Source: Leguminivora glycinivorella
Lineage: Eukaryota; Arthropoda; Insecta; Lepidoptera; Tortricidae
Assembly (NCBI RefSeq): GCF_023078275.1
Contig: NC_062971.1
Location: 1,674,001-1,738,000, forward strand
Length of the DNA: 64,000 nucleotides
Direction of reading: 5' to 3'
Positions within the stretch are counted from its first letter, which is position 1; the number at the start of each line of letters is the position of its first letter. The notes under the pieces were generated by a model. That model ran no database searches. It worked only from the letters and a program-made list of their open reading frames with translations, and was not told the origin of the DNA. Position numbers and translations under genes: made by a program. Shown here in pieces: positions 10,574 to 24,800 of this stretch.

Positions 10574-11506
10574 AAAAGATAAGGTCAGCATAAATATAGG
10601 GGTACCTATCCACTAACTTGCAAAATACGTTTTTACTGAGCAAATATTAGAATTAATTAGAGCAAATTCACAAAATATCTATATACATATTGTACTTAAC
10701 ACTAAAAGTAGTATGAATCATGATTTCGCAGTTAGTAACCTACAGACTAGTTGTAAAAACCGGCCAAGAGCGTGTCGGGCCACGCTCAGTGTAGGGTTCC
10801 GTAGTTTTCCGTATTTTTCTCAAAAACTGCTGAACCTATCAAGTTCAAAACAATTTTCCTAGAAAGTCTTTATAAAGTTCTACTTTTGTGATTTTTTTTA
10901 ATTTTTTTAAACATATGGTTCAAAAGTTAGAGGGGGGGAGACGCACTTTTTTTTCCTTTAGGAGCGATTATTTCCGAAAATATTACTTATATCAAAAACC
11001 GATCTTAGTAAACACTTATTCATTTTCAAATACCTATCCAACAATATATCACATGTTGGGGTTGGAATGAAAAAAAATATCAGCCCCCACTTTACATGTA
11101 GGGGGGGGTACCCTAATAAAACATTTTTTTCCATTTTTTATTTTTGCACTTTGTTGGCGTGATTGATATACATATTGGTACCAAATTTGAGCTTTCTAGT
11201 GCTTACCGTTACTGAGATTATCCGCGGACGGACGGACGGACGGACGGACGGACGGACGGACGGACGGACAGACAGACATGGCGAAACTATAAGGGTTCCT
11301 AGTTGACTACGGAACCCTAAAAAAGATAAGGTCAGCATAAATATAGGGGTACCTATCCACTAACTTGCAAAATACGTTTTTACTGAGCAAATATTAGAAT
11401 TAATTAGTGCAAATTTACAAAATATCTATATACATATTGTACTTAACACTAAAAGTAGTATGAATCATGATTTCGCAGTTAGTAACCTACAGACTAGTTG
11501 TAAAAA
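10574..11506 (+). repeat. 186-bp direct duplication flanking a microsatellite-associated repeat
   Basis: 10574-10759 and 11321-11506 differ at two of 186 bases. Between them, 10760-11320 is a full copy of the repeat that begins ccggccaagagcgtgtcggg and ends at ctacggaaccctaa. It carries an internal (GGAC)n run near 11226 and short inverted ends (tagggttccgtag / ctacggaacccta). Confidence 0.85.
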
Positions 11507-11894
11507 TGACGTATTTTGCAGTTAAAAATCTTTTATAATCTCTAATACGTTATGGGTATGGGGAATATATTACTACACTACATATGTGGTGCGAAAATAT
11601 TTGCCTTCGTATTGTTACGGACGTACGAACGTGTCATGCTATTTCAGTCAGTCTCAGTACCTACAAGACGTACTGACGTCGACTGAACTAGCATGACAAA
11701 TACGAACGTTGCCGGAAAAATACGAAGGAAACCCTTTTCGCACTACACACACTTTTTGTATACATTTATTAATGTTGACAGAAGTCTAAGGGTCGATTGC
11801 ACCAAAATGTCACCGTCAAAACGTTCGCTTAATTGTATTGTATGGAAAGTTCCACAGACCTCTAATGCGTGACGTCGATGTGTCTGCTCTGTGT

Positions 11895-12495
11895 TTGACT
11901 AATGATGTGCAAGTTGCGGAAACTTGCCAAAAAAATCTTACATTTCTTGAAAAATTCACGAAACTTTCACGAAAAATAAAAGGTATTTAAAATTATGAAA
12001 TGGAAAGTTTCCATCCATACAATTGTCCATACAAAGTATGGAATGTTTCCGAAGTTTTCCTATGTGAAAATTTCAGAATTTTGGAAACTTTCCGTCGGCA
12101 CATCAGTATGTTTGATGCAACTGGCCCTTAACCCTGATATTACGTTTGGAAGTATGCTAAAAAGTTATTTTTCGGTCGAATCGAATATCATAAAACGAAT
12201 CCATATTATCCTTATTTTCATTATGAAAATGAATTAAGTATAAAACGATAAGTAATAAGATATTCTAAAATATCAGTTTTGTAAAGATATATCTAGATTA
12301 CTGATGTGCATGTTGCGGAAACTTTCCAAAAAAAGTGAGAAGTTCTTGGAAATTTCATGAAAGTTTCACAAGAAATATAGGAAATTTAATTTATGAAATG
12401 GAAAGTTTTAATCTCCATACAAAATTAAAGGAAGTTTCAGAGTTATTTATGTGTTAAATTTCGGTTGGAAACTTGCCGTTGGCACATCAGTAATC
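11895..12495. repeat. Two tandem copies of a GATGTGC-ended palindromic MITE
   Basis: 11898-12115 and 12295-12495 both start near tgatgtgcaagttgcggaaac and end at the inverted cacatcagta. Both interiors carry gaaatggaaagttt. Confidence 0.6.
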
Positions 12496-12668
12496 TAGAT
12501 CTGGCAAAGCCTGCGTTCACAAATCGTTCGTGAAAGCATATCTACATTTTTTCTTGTTTATAGTTACGCAGAAATACAAATAATCACTGATTTACGACGA
12601 ACAGATTAAAAATTAATTTGTCCTAAATAAATCGATGCTTGTACGATAGACAGTTTATATAATTAACT

Positions 12669-12791
12669 GGGGCCCATTTCTCAAAACTGAAAGTTACAAG
12701 TTACAAGCAGAAGTCTCTTTCCAACTTGTCATATTATTAGACATTGACAACCACTTGTAAATTGTAACTTGTACCTTCGAGAAATGAGCCT
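12669..12791. repeat. GGGCCCATTTCTC-ended MITE
   Basis: Ends gggcccatttctcaaaactg / ttcgagaaatgagcc with inner inverted gttacaagttacaag. It lies just downstream of the UGP stop. Relatives are at 54560-54683 and 54684-56757. Confidence 0.65.
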
Positions 12792-12829
12792 TCCTTAGGT
12801 CTCTGGTGCCGAAAAGGCGGTCTGTACGT

Positions 12830-15800
12830 TTAGTGGTCCAGGATGCGAAGGTTGCCAGATACGATCTTGTTCTCTAGTACGGCTCCCGACGGGATGTCGA
12901 TTCGGTCGCCGTGGTTCGCTATGATGATTACCGTACCCTGAAATAAATAATTATAGGTATGTAAATGTATATCTTTACAATAAAGAAAAAAACAATCATG
13001 ATTTTATAAGCAGACAAATATTTGTAGTTGCAGATCAGATGTGTGGATTATATTATGGTTGGATTAATTAATTAAATGGGCTGTTATTGTAAACTAAAAC
13101 AGTTACCATACGCGAGAGAAAAAGTCACCAAGTCCAACGGTGGTCAAGCCGGGAATCGAACTCGGATCTTCAGCCTACAAGGTCGTTACTTCTAGACCAC
13201 CCGGTTATTATTTTTCAAATATATTGTTTAAGATTTTTTCGCCTATATACGTTTTCCTTATTGATTTTGTATTATAAGATACTTAATTTAATAAATCAGA
13301 ATACAATCCGATTTTTTTCAAAGTTTATCGAGCATTTACGCACAACAACATTTACATACAACCAAAAAAAATACATAATACCCACCTTCAAAGAAACTCC
13401 TCTTCCAAAAGTGACATCTCCCGACACCGTCAAGTGATCCAACTCAATCAAGTCAGGTATCGTAGCGAACCTGTTCAAAAACTCCTTCACCTTCGCGAAA
13501 TTATAGTCTCCCAACTTAACCAGCGGCGTGGACGGGAACATTCTCTGTTCCGACATCACTAGAGACCCATGGGACAAGCTGTATAAGTTGGACATGACGA
13601 GTAAAAGATCTGAAGTCTTTTTGACAGGTAAGAATCTTGATCTAGGTACATTCACGCCTATTCCTCCTTCGAAGCATTTCATGGCCGCTCCTACAGCGGT
13701 TTCGAGTTGGATGACGTCTAAACCATCGCCTAGATGCTTGTTATTAACTATGATTTCCATGTTTAGCGATCCTTGTTCGACGACCCTTTGGATCGCGTCG
13801 AGTTTGGCCCACAGGTTGTTGGTGTTGAAGAATTTGAACTGGCTGACTGATTTGAAGTCGTCCACGTGCTCTTTGGGAACCTGGGCGATTTCGAGGAGGC
13901 GTAATTTGTCTTCGTATTGGATGAGGGTGCCTCCCTTCACGTCGGCTCTGGTTTTGTTGGTGACCTAAAATAAAAATAAATCGTGTTAGAATTCATAATT
14001 ACTCAGAAGAAAATTTATGGTCATCAGAATCAGGGTTTGGTATCAAAACCCTCCAAAACTACGAGCTTATTCCACCGTCCCCATTCTACCATCGGACTCT
14101 TAGACACACGACCGGTTTCCATCCTTACTTGGTGGATATTCTGCGAATTCGCACGAAGCGTTTTGCTTCTTCGTTTCTTATGCGCACTGCCAAGGAGTGG
14201 AATTCCTTGCCGGCGGCTGTTTCCGAACTCATACAACTCGGCAACCTTCAACTCCAGGGTGAACAGTCATCTTCTCTCATCGTCTCACTCCATCGTAGGC
14301 CACGTCTTTGCCTTTGGCTAGTGTGTGGCCAAGAGTAAGCCCATTTATAATAATAAATCAACCCTAAAGAATATCGATCGAAGGGGCTCATTAAATTAAA
14401 TTAAATTAAATCATTTATTTCAGGCAACTTTAGTCCATAGGTACACATATTCACAAAAGAAAATTACAACGAAAGCTTAGGTACTTATATCAAATTAAAT
14501 TAAATCAAGTCAAGGATTTCACTGTGCACTGATTCATCAAATAATTCGATAACTCAATAATTTACCTCCTTGATGAACTCGTTGACAGACTCGTTGTTGA
14601 TTGGGGTTGACCAGCAGGTTGAGTATATTGTGGTCGACAGTGGCGCCCAGGTTATCATTATTATTGATGACGCAGAAGTTACTTAAACGAATAAATATTC
14701 TTATTTCTTACCTCCATGACGAACTCGTTGACAGACTGTTGATTGGGGTTGAGCAGCAGGTTGAGTATGTTGAGGTCGACAGTGGCGCCCAGGTTGTCGA
14801 TGTTACTAATGAAGCAGTAGGTGCGGCCTTCTGTGATGAACTTCTGGAGGAGTCCCGAGTTGTGGAAGGATTCGTAAAAGTCGCCGTGACCGGGTGGGTA
14901 CCAGCTGGAAACAAAACGGTTAATCTAAAGTGAAATCTATTACACCGGATGGCAGGAGTGGCAGGACTGGTCAAAAGTATGATTATAACCAGCTTTAAGC
15001 CATAATATTTGCGGATGAATAAAAATATACATTATACACTTACCGACCACTTGGTGTCCACCCAAACATAGTGCGGCGTGACGGCAGACCGCGAAGGAGA
15101 TGGCAGCACGATCTTGACGTCTTTCGAAAAGATTGGCCAAACATTGCCTTAAACCGAGACGCGTGGAAGAAAGAGAGAGAGGCCTTTGCCCAGCAGTGGG
15201 ACAAAATAAAATACACTTACGCTTCAATATCATTATGAACATGTCCATCTTTAGCGACAGGCAGGAGAGACTCCCTGTTGATACGCGGGTGACAGGACTG
15301 GTTGAACGTGTGGATGTCCAGCTTCAGACCCTTGTATTTGCGGATGACCTTCTGTGTGTCTTCGTCGGTGTTGAACGAGTTCATGAGGACGAGCGGCACG
15401 TTGCATTTATAGGTCTTGTTCAGGTGCTGGAATTAAAAAAAACGTTTACCACGACTGGTGAAATTTAGGACTATGACTATAAAGTGTATAAATACGGCAC
15501 TAAAGGTAGCTTGCATAAAGAGCATTTAGGAAAGGGGCAACATTCCCAAAGGCTCATTCCTACAGTCCATTTTTGGAGCAGGAAAACCTTGTTAGCAAAC
15601 CAAATAAATAATAAGGCCTACATTCAGTCGCCTTCACAAAAACTAACGCCTGCCGCTGTAGATAAGATACACAGCTGCACAGTCAAATCCAAGAACGTCA
15701 CCTCATTCCTAACGGGTATAACAGACTTTGGTCCCTTACAACCCATAGAGGTCTCCAGACCAGCATTAAGTTTGAACACAACCAGTTTGTCTAGCATGTG

Positions 15801-18800
15801 GTGGATTTTGAGGTCTCAAAGGTTTTCCTCCCTTCCCTTAATTGGACTTTTGGACAAGAATTCTCAACAGCATTTTGAAATCTATCAAGAAATACTAACC
15901 TCAATCTGCTGCACAGTCAAATCCAAGAACGTCAACTCATTTCTGACTTGTATAACAGACTTAGGCCCCTTGCATCCCATAGAGGTCCCCAGACCACCAT
16001 TAAGTTTGACCACGACCAATTTGTCCAGCATGTGGTGGATGTTGTCTGTGGTCGGGGTCTCTAGGGAGCCGTAGTCGATGACAGCGCCCTCTGGGAGCTT
16101 CTCGATCTTTTCCCATGTTACTGATGGGCCCTCTGGAAAAAATAAGCAGTTAGTCAGTCTAGGAGCCTTCATTTTTATTTCTCTGCATATCACGAAACAA
16201 CACAAATCTTCACAACACCTGACCCATTTCATTCCACTAGCTTCTAGAGCAAGAGAGATATGTCTATGTCACTTACTTTCAGCAAGAAACCGGCTGAAGA
16301 GATTCTTGAACCCCTGGAACTCCTTACTGACCAACGGTCTCTTAGCCTCAGATAAGGTGGCCAGTAGCTTCTCTAGTTCCACTTCTACCAGAGCGAGGTC
16401 AAGAGAGCTGTGTCAGTATCACTTACTTTCAGCAAGAAACCGGCTGAAGAGGTTCTTGAACCCCTGGAACTCCTTAGTGACCAGCGGTCTCCTAGCCTCA
16501 GGTAAGGTGGCCAGTAATTTCTCTAGTTCCACTTCTAGCCGCGCGAGGGCGTCCCGTTTGGTAGCTTCTTTAAAGTCGCGGGACCCGGACGGGGTTCGCT
16601 GGTGACTGCGGATCTGTTAATAATATAGTATTGCTATTACTTTTATTTATATGAGAAAATTAAGATAAAGATACTACTTAATAAGTAGAGTAATTCTAAA
16701 ATAGCCTCAAGGCTTTGTGCCACAATTCTGATACATACTTATTACTTTCAATGATATGGGTATTATGGAATATATTATACTTTTACAAAGTTTAACATGT
16801 AAAGCTACGTAAATAGATTGTTTACCAGACTCTACAGTGAGTCATGGTTGTTTTCTATATACCTATTACCTATGTGTATATAAGTACTTGTTGCATTGTT
16901 TGCATTTTCTTAAGTATACATATACCAGACTTTGCACACATTAAGTAAACGAGTTTGGAATGTTTATTACTATGAATTCATATACACCTCAGCTAAGTCT
17001 GACGTCGGGGTACCATCGTAGGTGCTCAGTGAAAATGCTCCTCGTTACGGAGCCGATTTTCCACGTTTAATACGTCTGACTCTTATCTCTATTCCTAATT
17101 GATAAACGTTGCACTAATAATTTGCCAGACTTAATGTTCATAAATAATGGCGAGAGCGACTACAGCCATTAGGTTTATCAAAGCAAAATCCAAGCTTATC
17201 AACTAATTAAACGCCGACTGAGCGGAATCAGAATATTTCGTGAAGGCGATAGCAAACGAGCAGACGAGCAACTTGTATTTTTTTGATAAGGCATCTATGG
17301 GTATGTAAGGCCTGAGTGGACGCTCGGAGCGGAGCGTCGGCGGGGCGAGCGTGCGTACACCGTATGCGTCGACTCAGGACAGTTGTATGAGCTTCAATAG
17401 GCTACTTGACCCTTTTTTAAATTTTGTCTTATATTATTACTTGCTGTCCAATTAACCGAAAAAAAAATATCACTATATTTTATTATGACTTATAAACCGC
17501 AAAAAATATTTTTAAAGAATACTTTTACGTAATCGGGAAAAAAAACAACATCAGCCATGTCATCTATAGATTTTCTGTGAATGAAGTCATTCAGTGCGAA
17601 AACAACACTTTCTGACACTTTAAGTACGAGGCATAAAGATCATTATGTCAGTAATTGATTTGACATGAATTCTATGACGTCACTACACGGCAGACAGCGT
17701 TTTCGGTGGCCAAAATTAAAAATAACATTTAACAAATACATTTTTGAATTAAAAATACGTAGTCATCGTACACATTTATTACCCAAAATCATTAAATATT
17801 GGTTTCTTATGTCAAACATTACAGAAGACAATCATTTATTGTGCCAAATTAGATATGAGTCTAGTAGCCTATTGTTTGACATGACCGCCTCTCTGCACGC
17901 TCAATATTGAGCATCCACTCAGGTACAGTATAATAAAGAGTACTATCGTACAGTATGCTCCCCGCTGAAAGTGCCGCCCACCCCCTTTCGGTTACCTCAC
18001 AGTTACCACCCGTCAAAAACGCGGACAGTCGACCTGTCATATCTCACTCATACAAGCATAATACGCGTTCACCTACACGAGCTTAGAGTGTGTGCTAGGA
18101 ACGCGCCTCTTTCTTAAATATATTTAATCGCCAGTGCCCGAGGTGTGACTCAGGTACATATATTAAAAATGTAGGGACGAAGGTCTATCGTCCATACAAA
18201 ATTTAAATTTCGCGACATTTTTAGTGACAAGATTTGCTTGAGCGTCTTAATTCTCTTAATTAGAAAAAAATAGATAACGTTGATTAAAATTCCTCAATAC
18301 TATGCTATAGTTGACTCGCTGCCTTGTTTACATTAGGTCGCTCGCGAATAAATAACGATGGTCGAAGGTCGACCCTACCATCAACTTTGCTGACCAATAT
18401 ACACCCTAACACACGCGACATAAAGTCTCCCACATCATACCATCCTTACTATCTACCACTATATCCTACCATCATCAACATTTCTGACTAAAATAAAACC
18501 TTACATACTAAGACATAAAGTATATCAGTCATCAGGGAGTTATTGCGAGTAATCAACGTAGTAATAAAATATAACGCGTACGGTATGTGACTTATGTTGA
18601 TGGAATAGAGTTTAAATTGCGATACGAGTTAACCATTACGATAACAATCAATAGTATAAATATGTAGTATAGTATGAAAGACACGACATCAACGTTTTTC
18701 TGTGTTATTCATTGGATTAAAAGTATCATTAAATATTTATTTAGCTTTTTATGTGGAAATACTGACACGAGTTTTTTCGTTATAGACAGTTTTTTAATTA

Positions 18801-21800
18801 ATTATTTTTAAAAACCGGGACTTAATCGCGTATAACTACATATACCCCAAGAGCTATCCGGTCTTGCTACTACTGGGAAAATAACTTAATTCTATAACAG
18901 TACTTTTTATCTCACCAAAAATTAAGTTTGGTAATTTGGTACAGTTTTTTTAGTTAAGCCACCAAAATTTGTGACAAGAAACGTATAATATAATAAAAAA
19001 AAGATTATTTTAATTCACTAAAAATCGGGCGAAAATGGTATCAGGACTTTTGTTTTAAATTCGACTACTTTAATTTATGATCTTTATAACACATTAAGAA
19101 ACCACCTATTTTTGTGAATGATACTTCGTAGTAGCAAAAAGCGGAGTAATTAAATTAGTTATGACGCAAGCAATAATAGGACAAGTGAAGTTATGGTTGT
19201 TTTGTATCTACATTATGTGTTGAAACACTATTTCTACTGAAACCACCCTAAAAACAAAACGGAAGTTCAGTATTTTACTAGCTCAGAATAACATTCAGGG
19301 CAAAAATTATATCAGCAAAAAAATTGGAACAGACTTTTCGTTAAGATCAAAATAAAGAAGTATAAAAAATAATCCACCTTTAAATGCACGCCAAGAAGCG
19401 CTAAAATCTGTACTGAAAGAAGTATTTTCATATTTTTCATTTACCTACAAACTCTACTATTGACGATGTCATTTTCTGCATTATTTCAAAAGTTAATTAT
19501 TCATTCGTATTTTCATTACATCGCGGTATAATAATATATTTCGCCACCTTCACTATCGCTTAAATAGCTCAGTTATAGTAGCGTAAGACGATGGGCGCGC
19601 TCCTGACCTGACGTCGTGGGTTCGATCCTCGGCAGTGGAAATCTTTTTTTCTTGTTATTATTTTTTTATCTTTTACACCCTTTTAAACCCTCTCTTTTTA
19701 AATATTTATTTTTTAGTATTAGATTTACAACCCATTTCATTGAAATTTTGTTAGACACATGTAATGCAATAAGTTTAAAAATTGTCTTTCAGTATTAGTA
19801 TTGATTGAAGGTAACCTAAGGTTCAACATCGTGCGTCGTTCCTACTAACCGCAATACTCTGTCTTAGCTAACCATCGCTAGACGTTATGCCCTTGTAATA
19901 AGGATTACAACTGTACAGTGACAGTTGTCCGGTATGACTAATAGATTTATATATCATTAAGCTAGATTGAGTTGTTAGGCCAAAAAGTGTGTCCACATGA
20001 GAGGGTAAAGTTGGGGCTGGTGTCCCTCTCGCACTTATTGCCACTGTCAAAATTATTTGAATGACGTCATCACTGTCATTATTTGGGGATACCAGTCAAT
20101 ATTCAAAGTTACTACCAAATCTACTAATACCGAATTAAATGTTTTTTTAATTGCGCAAATCTTTGGTTTTATGGCTTCATAATAATGACTTACCAATTCA
20201 TTACAAGGTATTAATATCCTTGCCTCGATATAATATAAAAATAATTTAAGAAGTTTATAAACTTAGTTATCATACAGGTAAAAATACTACTACTGTAGTA
20301 ATCTCTTTAACACTGGTCACAGGTGCGAGAGGGACACCAGCCCCAACTTTGACCCTCTCACGTGGACACACTTTTACTAGTCTGATAAGAACGCCTTTCT
20401 GCACCGGTGATAAAGTTCAATTTAGTATGGCAAAAAAAGTGTGAGCTCAGTCCCTATTGAAAGTCCATGGTATGAGTCAATGAAAAATTGGCTAAATAGT
20501 AATCAGAAAACAAGCAAAAAGGGTAGAATATATTTCTTATAAGTTATTTCTTTGGATTACATTACAAAATGAATGTATTAGTTAAAATAACATAGTTTTT
20601 AAGAACTTAACTAACAATAATCATGGACTTGTGTCTGAATAAAGAAATTATATATATATATATATATATTATACATTATAATACTCGTTGTAATTGTATA
20701 GATTTCAATGAATAATTTTATTTGTTCAAATTAATGACTTTCAAGGAACAAAAACTATTGAGTCGCTATTAGACCGTTTTCACATTATCCGATCCGATAA
20801 CGGATGTCGGAAGGATATCAATAGAAGAATCCAAGATTCCGCCTGTAATGTATGGAATATCGGTCCGACATCCGATATCGGATCGGATAATGGAAAAACG
20901 TACTACATTTTACTCTTTTTAATACCAAGATTAATTAGAGTCAGTTGTATGGTCGGTACGTAGTGTAAATAAAAAGTCGAAAAGTAGGTCCTTTCTATAC
21001 TTTTTGCTATGTATTTTATATTTCAATAGGCAGGCTTTTGTACCCATATTACAGTACTTTCAATATGTGCTATCCTATAATTAAATTCGAACACTCGCGT
21101 ATTAGACACTTCTAATATTATTTGAATGGCATTACCAACATTAAATCTCCTTTTGAAAATAAATTTTAAAGAATATCCCACACTATCAGATCAGAACCAC
21201 TGGTATTTAATTTAAAACAAATGCCTATAATAAATAAATCCGATAAACCTTTGGGTTGTCTGCTGTCGAATTTAATTATTTTCATAGAAAATATTTTAAT
21301 TTGTATCCTTCCAGCTCGAGATTCTTGGAAGCCTTGTAAATTTTTCTTTGTGACAACAAGATATGACATTTATTTCAGGAAATTTACACATACATACATT
21401 ACATACATTGATTGTAATAAACGGAGTACAAGTGACCAAGATAAAGATGATACAGTAGGGTATTTTTAAAGTTTATGTAATGAAGAAGTAAAATTGCGGC
21501 CTTTTTTAGGTATTTCTATTTATGGAATAAATTGGAAATATCTAATACCTACATACTTATTATATATTGGTAGCGGCTCCATTCGTTCAATATTCGTTCG
21601 CAATTCATTTTGACATATAAGTCATTTGAGCATATTATGACAAAAGGTATTTTGATAAAGAGTTTTTAGTGTGTGGCAGTTCCATTTGCAATTTTGATAC
21701 TTAGGTCTTTATACACTATGTTGGTTATGACATGAACGATTTTTTTCCTAAGCAGATAAGAAGTTAACGTTATTAGCATCAACAAGAATGTTATAAATGC

Positions 21801-24800
21801 AATTTAGACCCAGATTTTTAAAACATTTTTGTTATGAATTGTGCGTCCTTGTATTTAATGTCATTGCAGTAGCTTGTACTCATCAACTTATAATATAAAT
21901 AAAACCTTAAAAAATTAATTAAAAAAGCTGTAAAAACGTATGCGACGACTGAGATTTGAACTTGTGACCTGTGGCTTGTAAGTCTAACGATAATCGCCGG
22001 GGCTATACCTGGCCGTGACATATGGGTCGAAATTAGACTTTGCATAGCTTTCGCGTGTTTGTAACAAGCGTTGCTTCAACGATTCTGAAGAATGGAAGAA
22101 TACATTTCACAAGATGACGGAGATCTGTCAAATGGTAGAAGAGAAAAACGTGAGATAGATGTATGTACTGACAAGTATATACTCTTTTCGACGACTGTCA
22201 AATCGCATGCCTAAAATAAATGTGTAATTTTTTTAATTACTTTGGACTTTATTATCGGTGGGAAACGTCTGTTTTTAATCTACTTAAAATATTACTTATG
22301 TAGAAACAGGCATGTAATGAGGAGGAACACTCAAAGGATATGACAGATGGCGCCACCCTATTAGTCCGTGAGACGTGAGAGCGAGAAGCTGATAATTATG
22401 TTTTTCTCTCTCTCACATATGAATGACAGTGACATGCATAGGCGCCGCCTGGCGGGGTAAAATGTCAGTGTGCCTCCTCATTTACGTTAATGTGTAATAG
22501 AAGAACAGAATAAAAAGCATGCGACACGGCTCATCACCTACCCTCGGCTCAGCTCCACCGGCGTGGTGGTTTGCCATATGGATTCCTAAATGTAAGACAC
22601 TAAGGTCCAAACCAAACCACGCAAAAAATGTAAATATATTAAATAAATTAAAGTATTAAATAAAGGTCAAACTTATTGGGTGGATTATCATGCTGTTAAT
22701 ATTGTTAAATAGGGACAATAAAAGTCAACCTCGTACTATTATCTGTTTCGAATTTGCCCGGTCAAATATTTAGATTTTTTTATTTCCATATAAATATATT
22801 GGTGGTTTTTATATGTTAAATATCTGAAAAATTATGTGCTATTGATTTCTGCTTAAAAATATCTGTTATTATATCAGCTCTAGAGCACATTAGACAAAAT
22901 TCAAAAATTCTATATCAATAAAAATAGTCTTATTTCCCGTCATATATTTAGGTGGCTTCGGGTTGTAAACCTTAAAACTGATTTTTTTCTACATGTTTCC
23001 ACCATTAAATTACTGTGAGGTATTTTGCTGAAAGAAAACGCTTATTTTCTAGGCGTAGTTTTTTTTAATATCTTCCATTCCAAACTATTGGTGGATTCGA
23101 AAATATAGGTTTTTTAAATTGCGATTAAGCGCTGTATATGAAATAAAACTACTGTTATAGAATTATTTTCAAAAATATCGTACCGGTCTTAGGCTAATAT
23201 TAAACTGACCTCCAACGAAAAATAATTATGTGTAATAATCGTGAAAGTTTAAATCAGTTTTTTAATTATTGACCGTTTTGACAGTTTTTTTAATTATTGG
23301 CCGTTTTGACAGTTTTTTAAATTATTGGCCGTTTTGACAGTTTTTGAATTACTTGTCCGCAAAAAATATTAAAACTATAAGGACCAACATTTTATATGCA
23401 ACAATTTTACTAAAAAGTAAAATTAAATAAACAAATTGAATAAGTATTAACAAAATCTAATGAAACATATAAGATATAATATAAGAAATCTACTTTTCAC
23501 GAAAACTTGACTTCCTAAATTCGATCAAAACGTGTTTTGGCAAAAAGGAGGGGCTGAGGCTCGTTATTTACCTTACAACTGTTATAAGTGGCTACGAAAA
23601 CATTGAACTGTGTTTTTATATTATGTGTATGGTATAAATACGTAATCAAATATCTGGACATGTTGTTGCCGTTGTTGGGTTTACTATGCTAATAATAATC
23701 TGGTTGTCCTCAGGTAGTCAGATATTTATCAAATAAATAAACTAAGGTTAATAGAACGGTAAACTGGTATACTTATATTGTAGGTACGTACAATATCCAC
23801 TTAACTTAAAAGTTACATACCTTTGCATTTAACTAAAACTAATTAATGGGAGCAGCTTCTAATATTTCCATTATCATTTGTTCAAAAGAACGAATTGACG
23901 ATGACTATTAACATTTGGCAAAATATATCTTCAAATCTTTCAAGATTAGATAACCACGTACCTACGTATTACGTTTATTTTATTTATAACTAGCTTTTTC
24001 CCGCGGCTTCGCACGCGTTAGAGAGAGACAAAAAGTAGCCTATGTCACTCTCCATCCCTTCAACTATCTCCACTTAAAAAACCACGTAAATTTGTCGCTC
24101 CGTTTTGCCGTAAAAGACGGACAAACACAGACACACACACTTTCCCATTTATAATATTAGTATGAATTGGATTATTTAACTATAAATTATCAATTACTAA
24201 CCAAAGACCTGACTAACTCCGTTTTTTCCGGCATTATGACAAAAGGTCACACACACACACACCGAAACCAGTAACTTTAATAAACAAAGTACAAAACAAG
24301 TGCGCCTCTATATATCCTGGCGACGACTGAACATTGTACTACCGTTGATAGCGGTGTACAACCAAAGTATTATATATAGATACGGACAGAGTGCCAGAAA
24401 TATGTATATACGACTTTATTGCTTATACTTTAAGGATGTGGATACATATTAATGGCACTTTATCCGCATCTACATTTAATACTATGACAGTACTGGCAAA
24501 CACTAAATGCGACAAGCAAAAGTAAGTTTTGTAATCATATTTGTAAGGTCCTCGGTGCGTCACCGGTATTTTTGTGTGATCGTCGTTTGTTATCATAGGT
24601 GCCTGTCACACCGTATTTACTACGAGTGTAGGTAGCATTAGCATTTATTTTCCCACCGTGAAATGACTTGATTTGTGTGAAATTAATGACATACTGGTTC
24701 GTGCTGTTTATAGTTTGATTGATTTACATCGTTTTTAATTGGAATGGATGTGAATTTAACGACCAAAACCGCTTATTTTTCCTACACTACTAATTTAGAT

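Noticed and set aside
13528..13968. Plus-strand frame of 146 codons
   Set aside because: Antisense shadow of the large UGP exon.
15484..16605. Plus-strand frames of 196 and 175 codons
   Set aside because: They run antisense through UGP exons and their decayed copies; no known domain.
23259..23350. CRISPR-like repeat-spacer pattern
   Set aside because: The units are contiguous without spacers, and the genome is eukaryotic; it is a simple tandem repeat.
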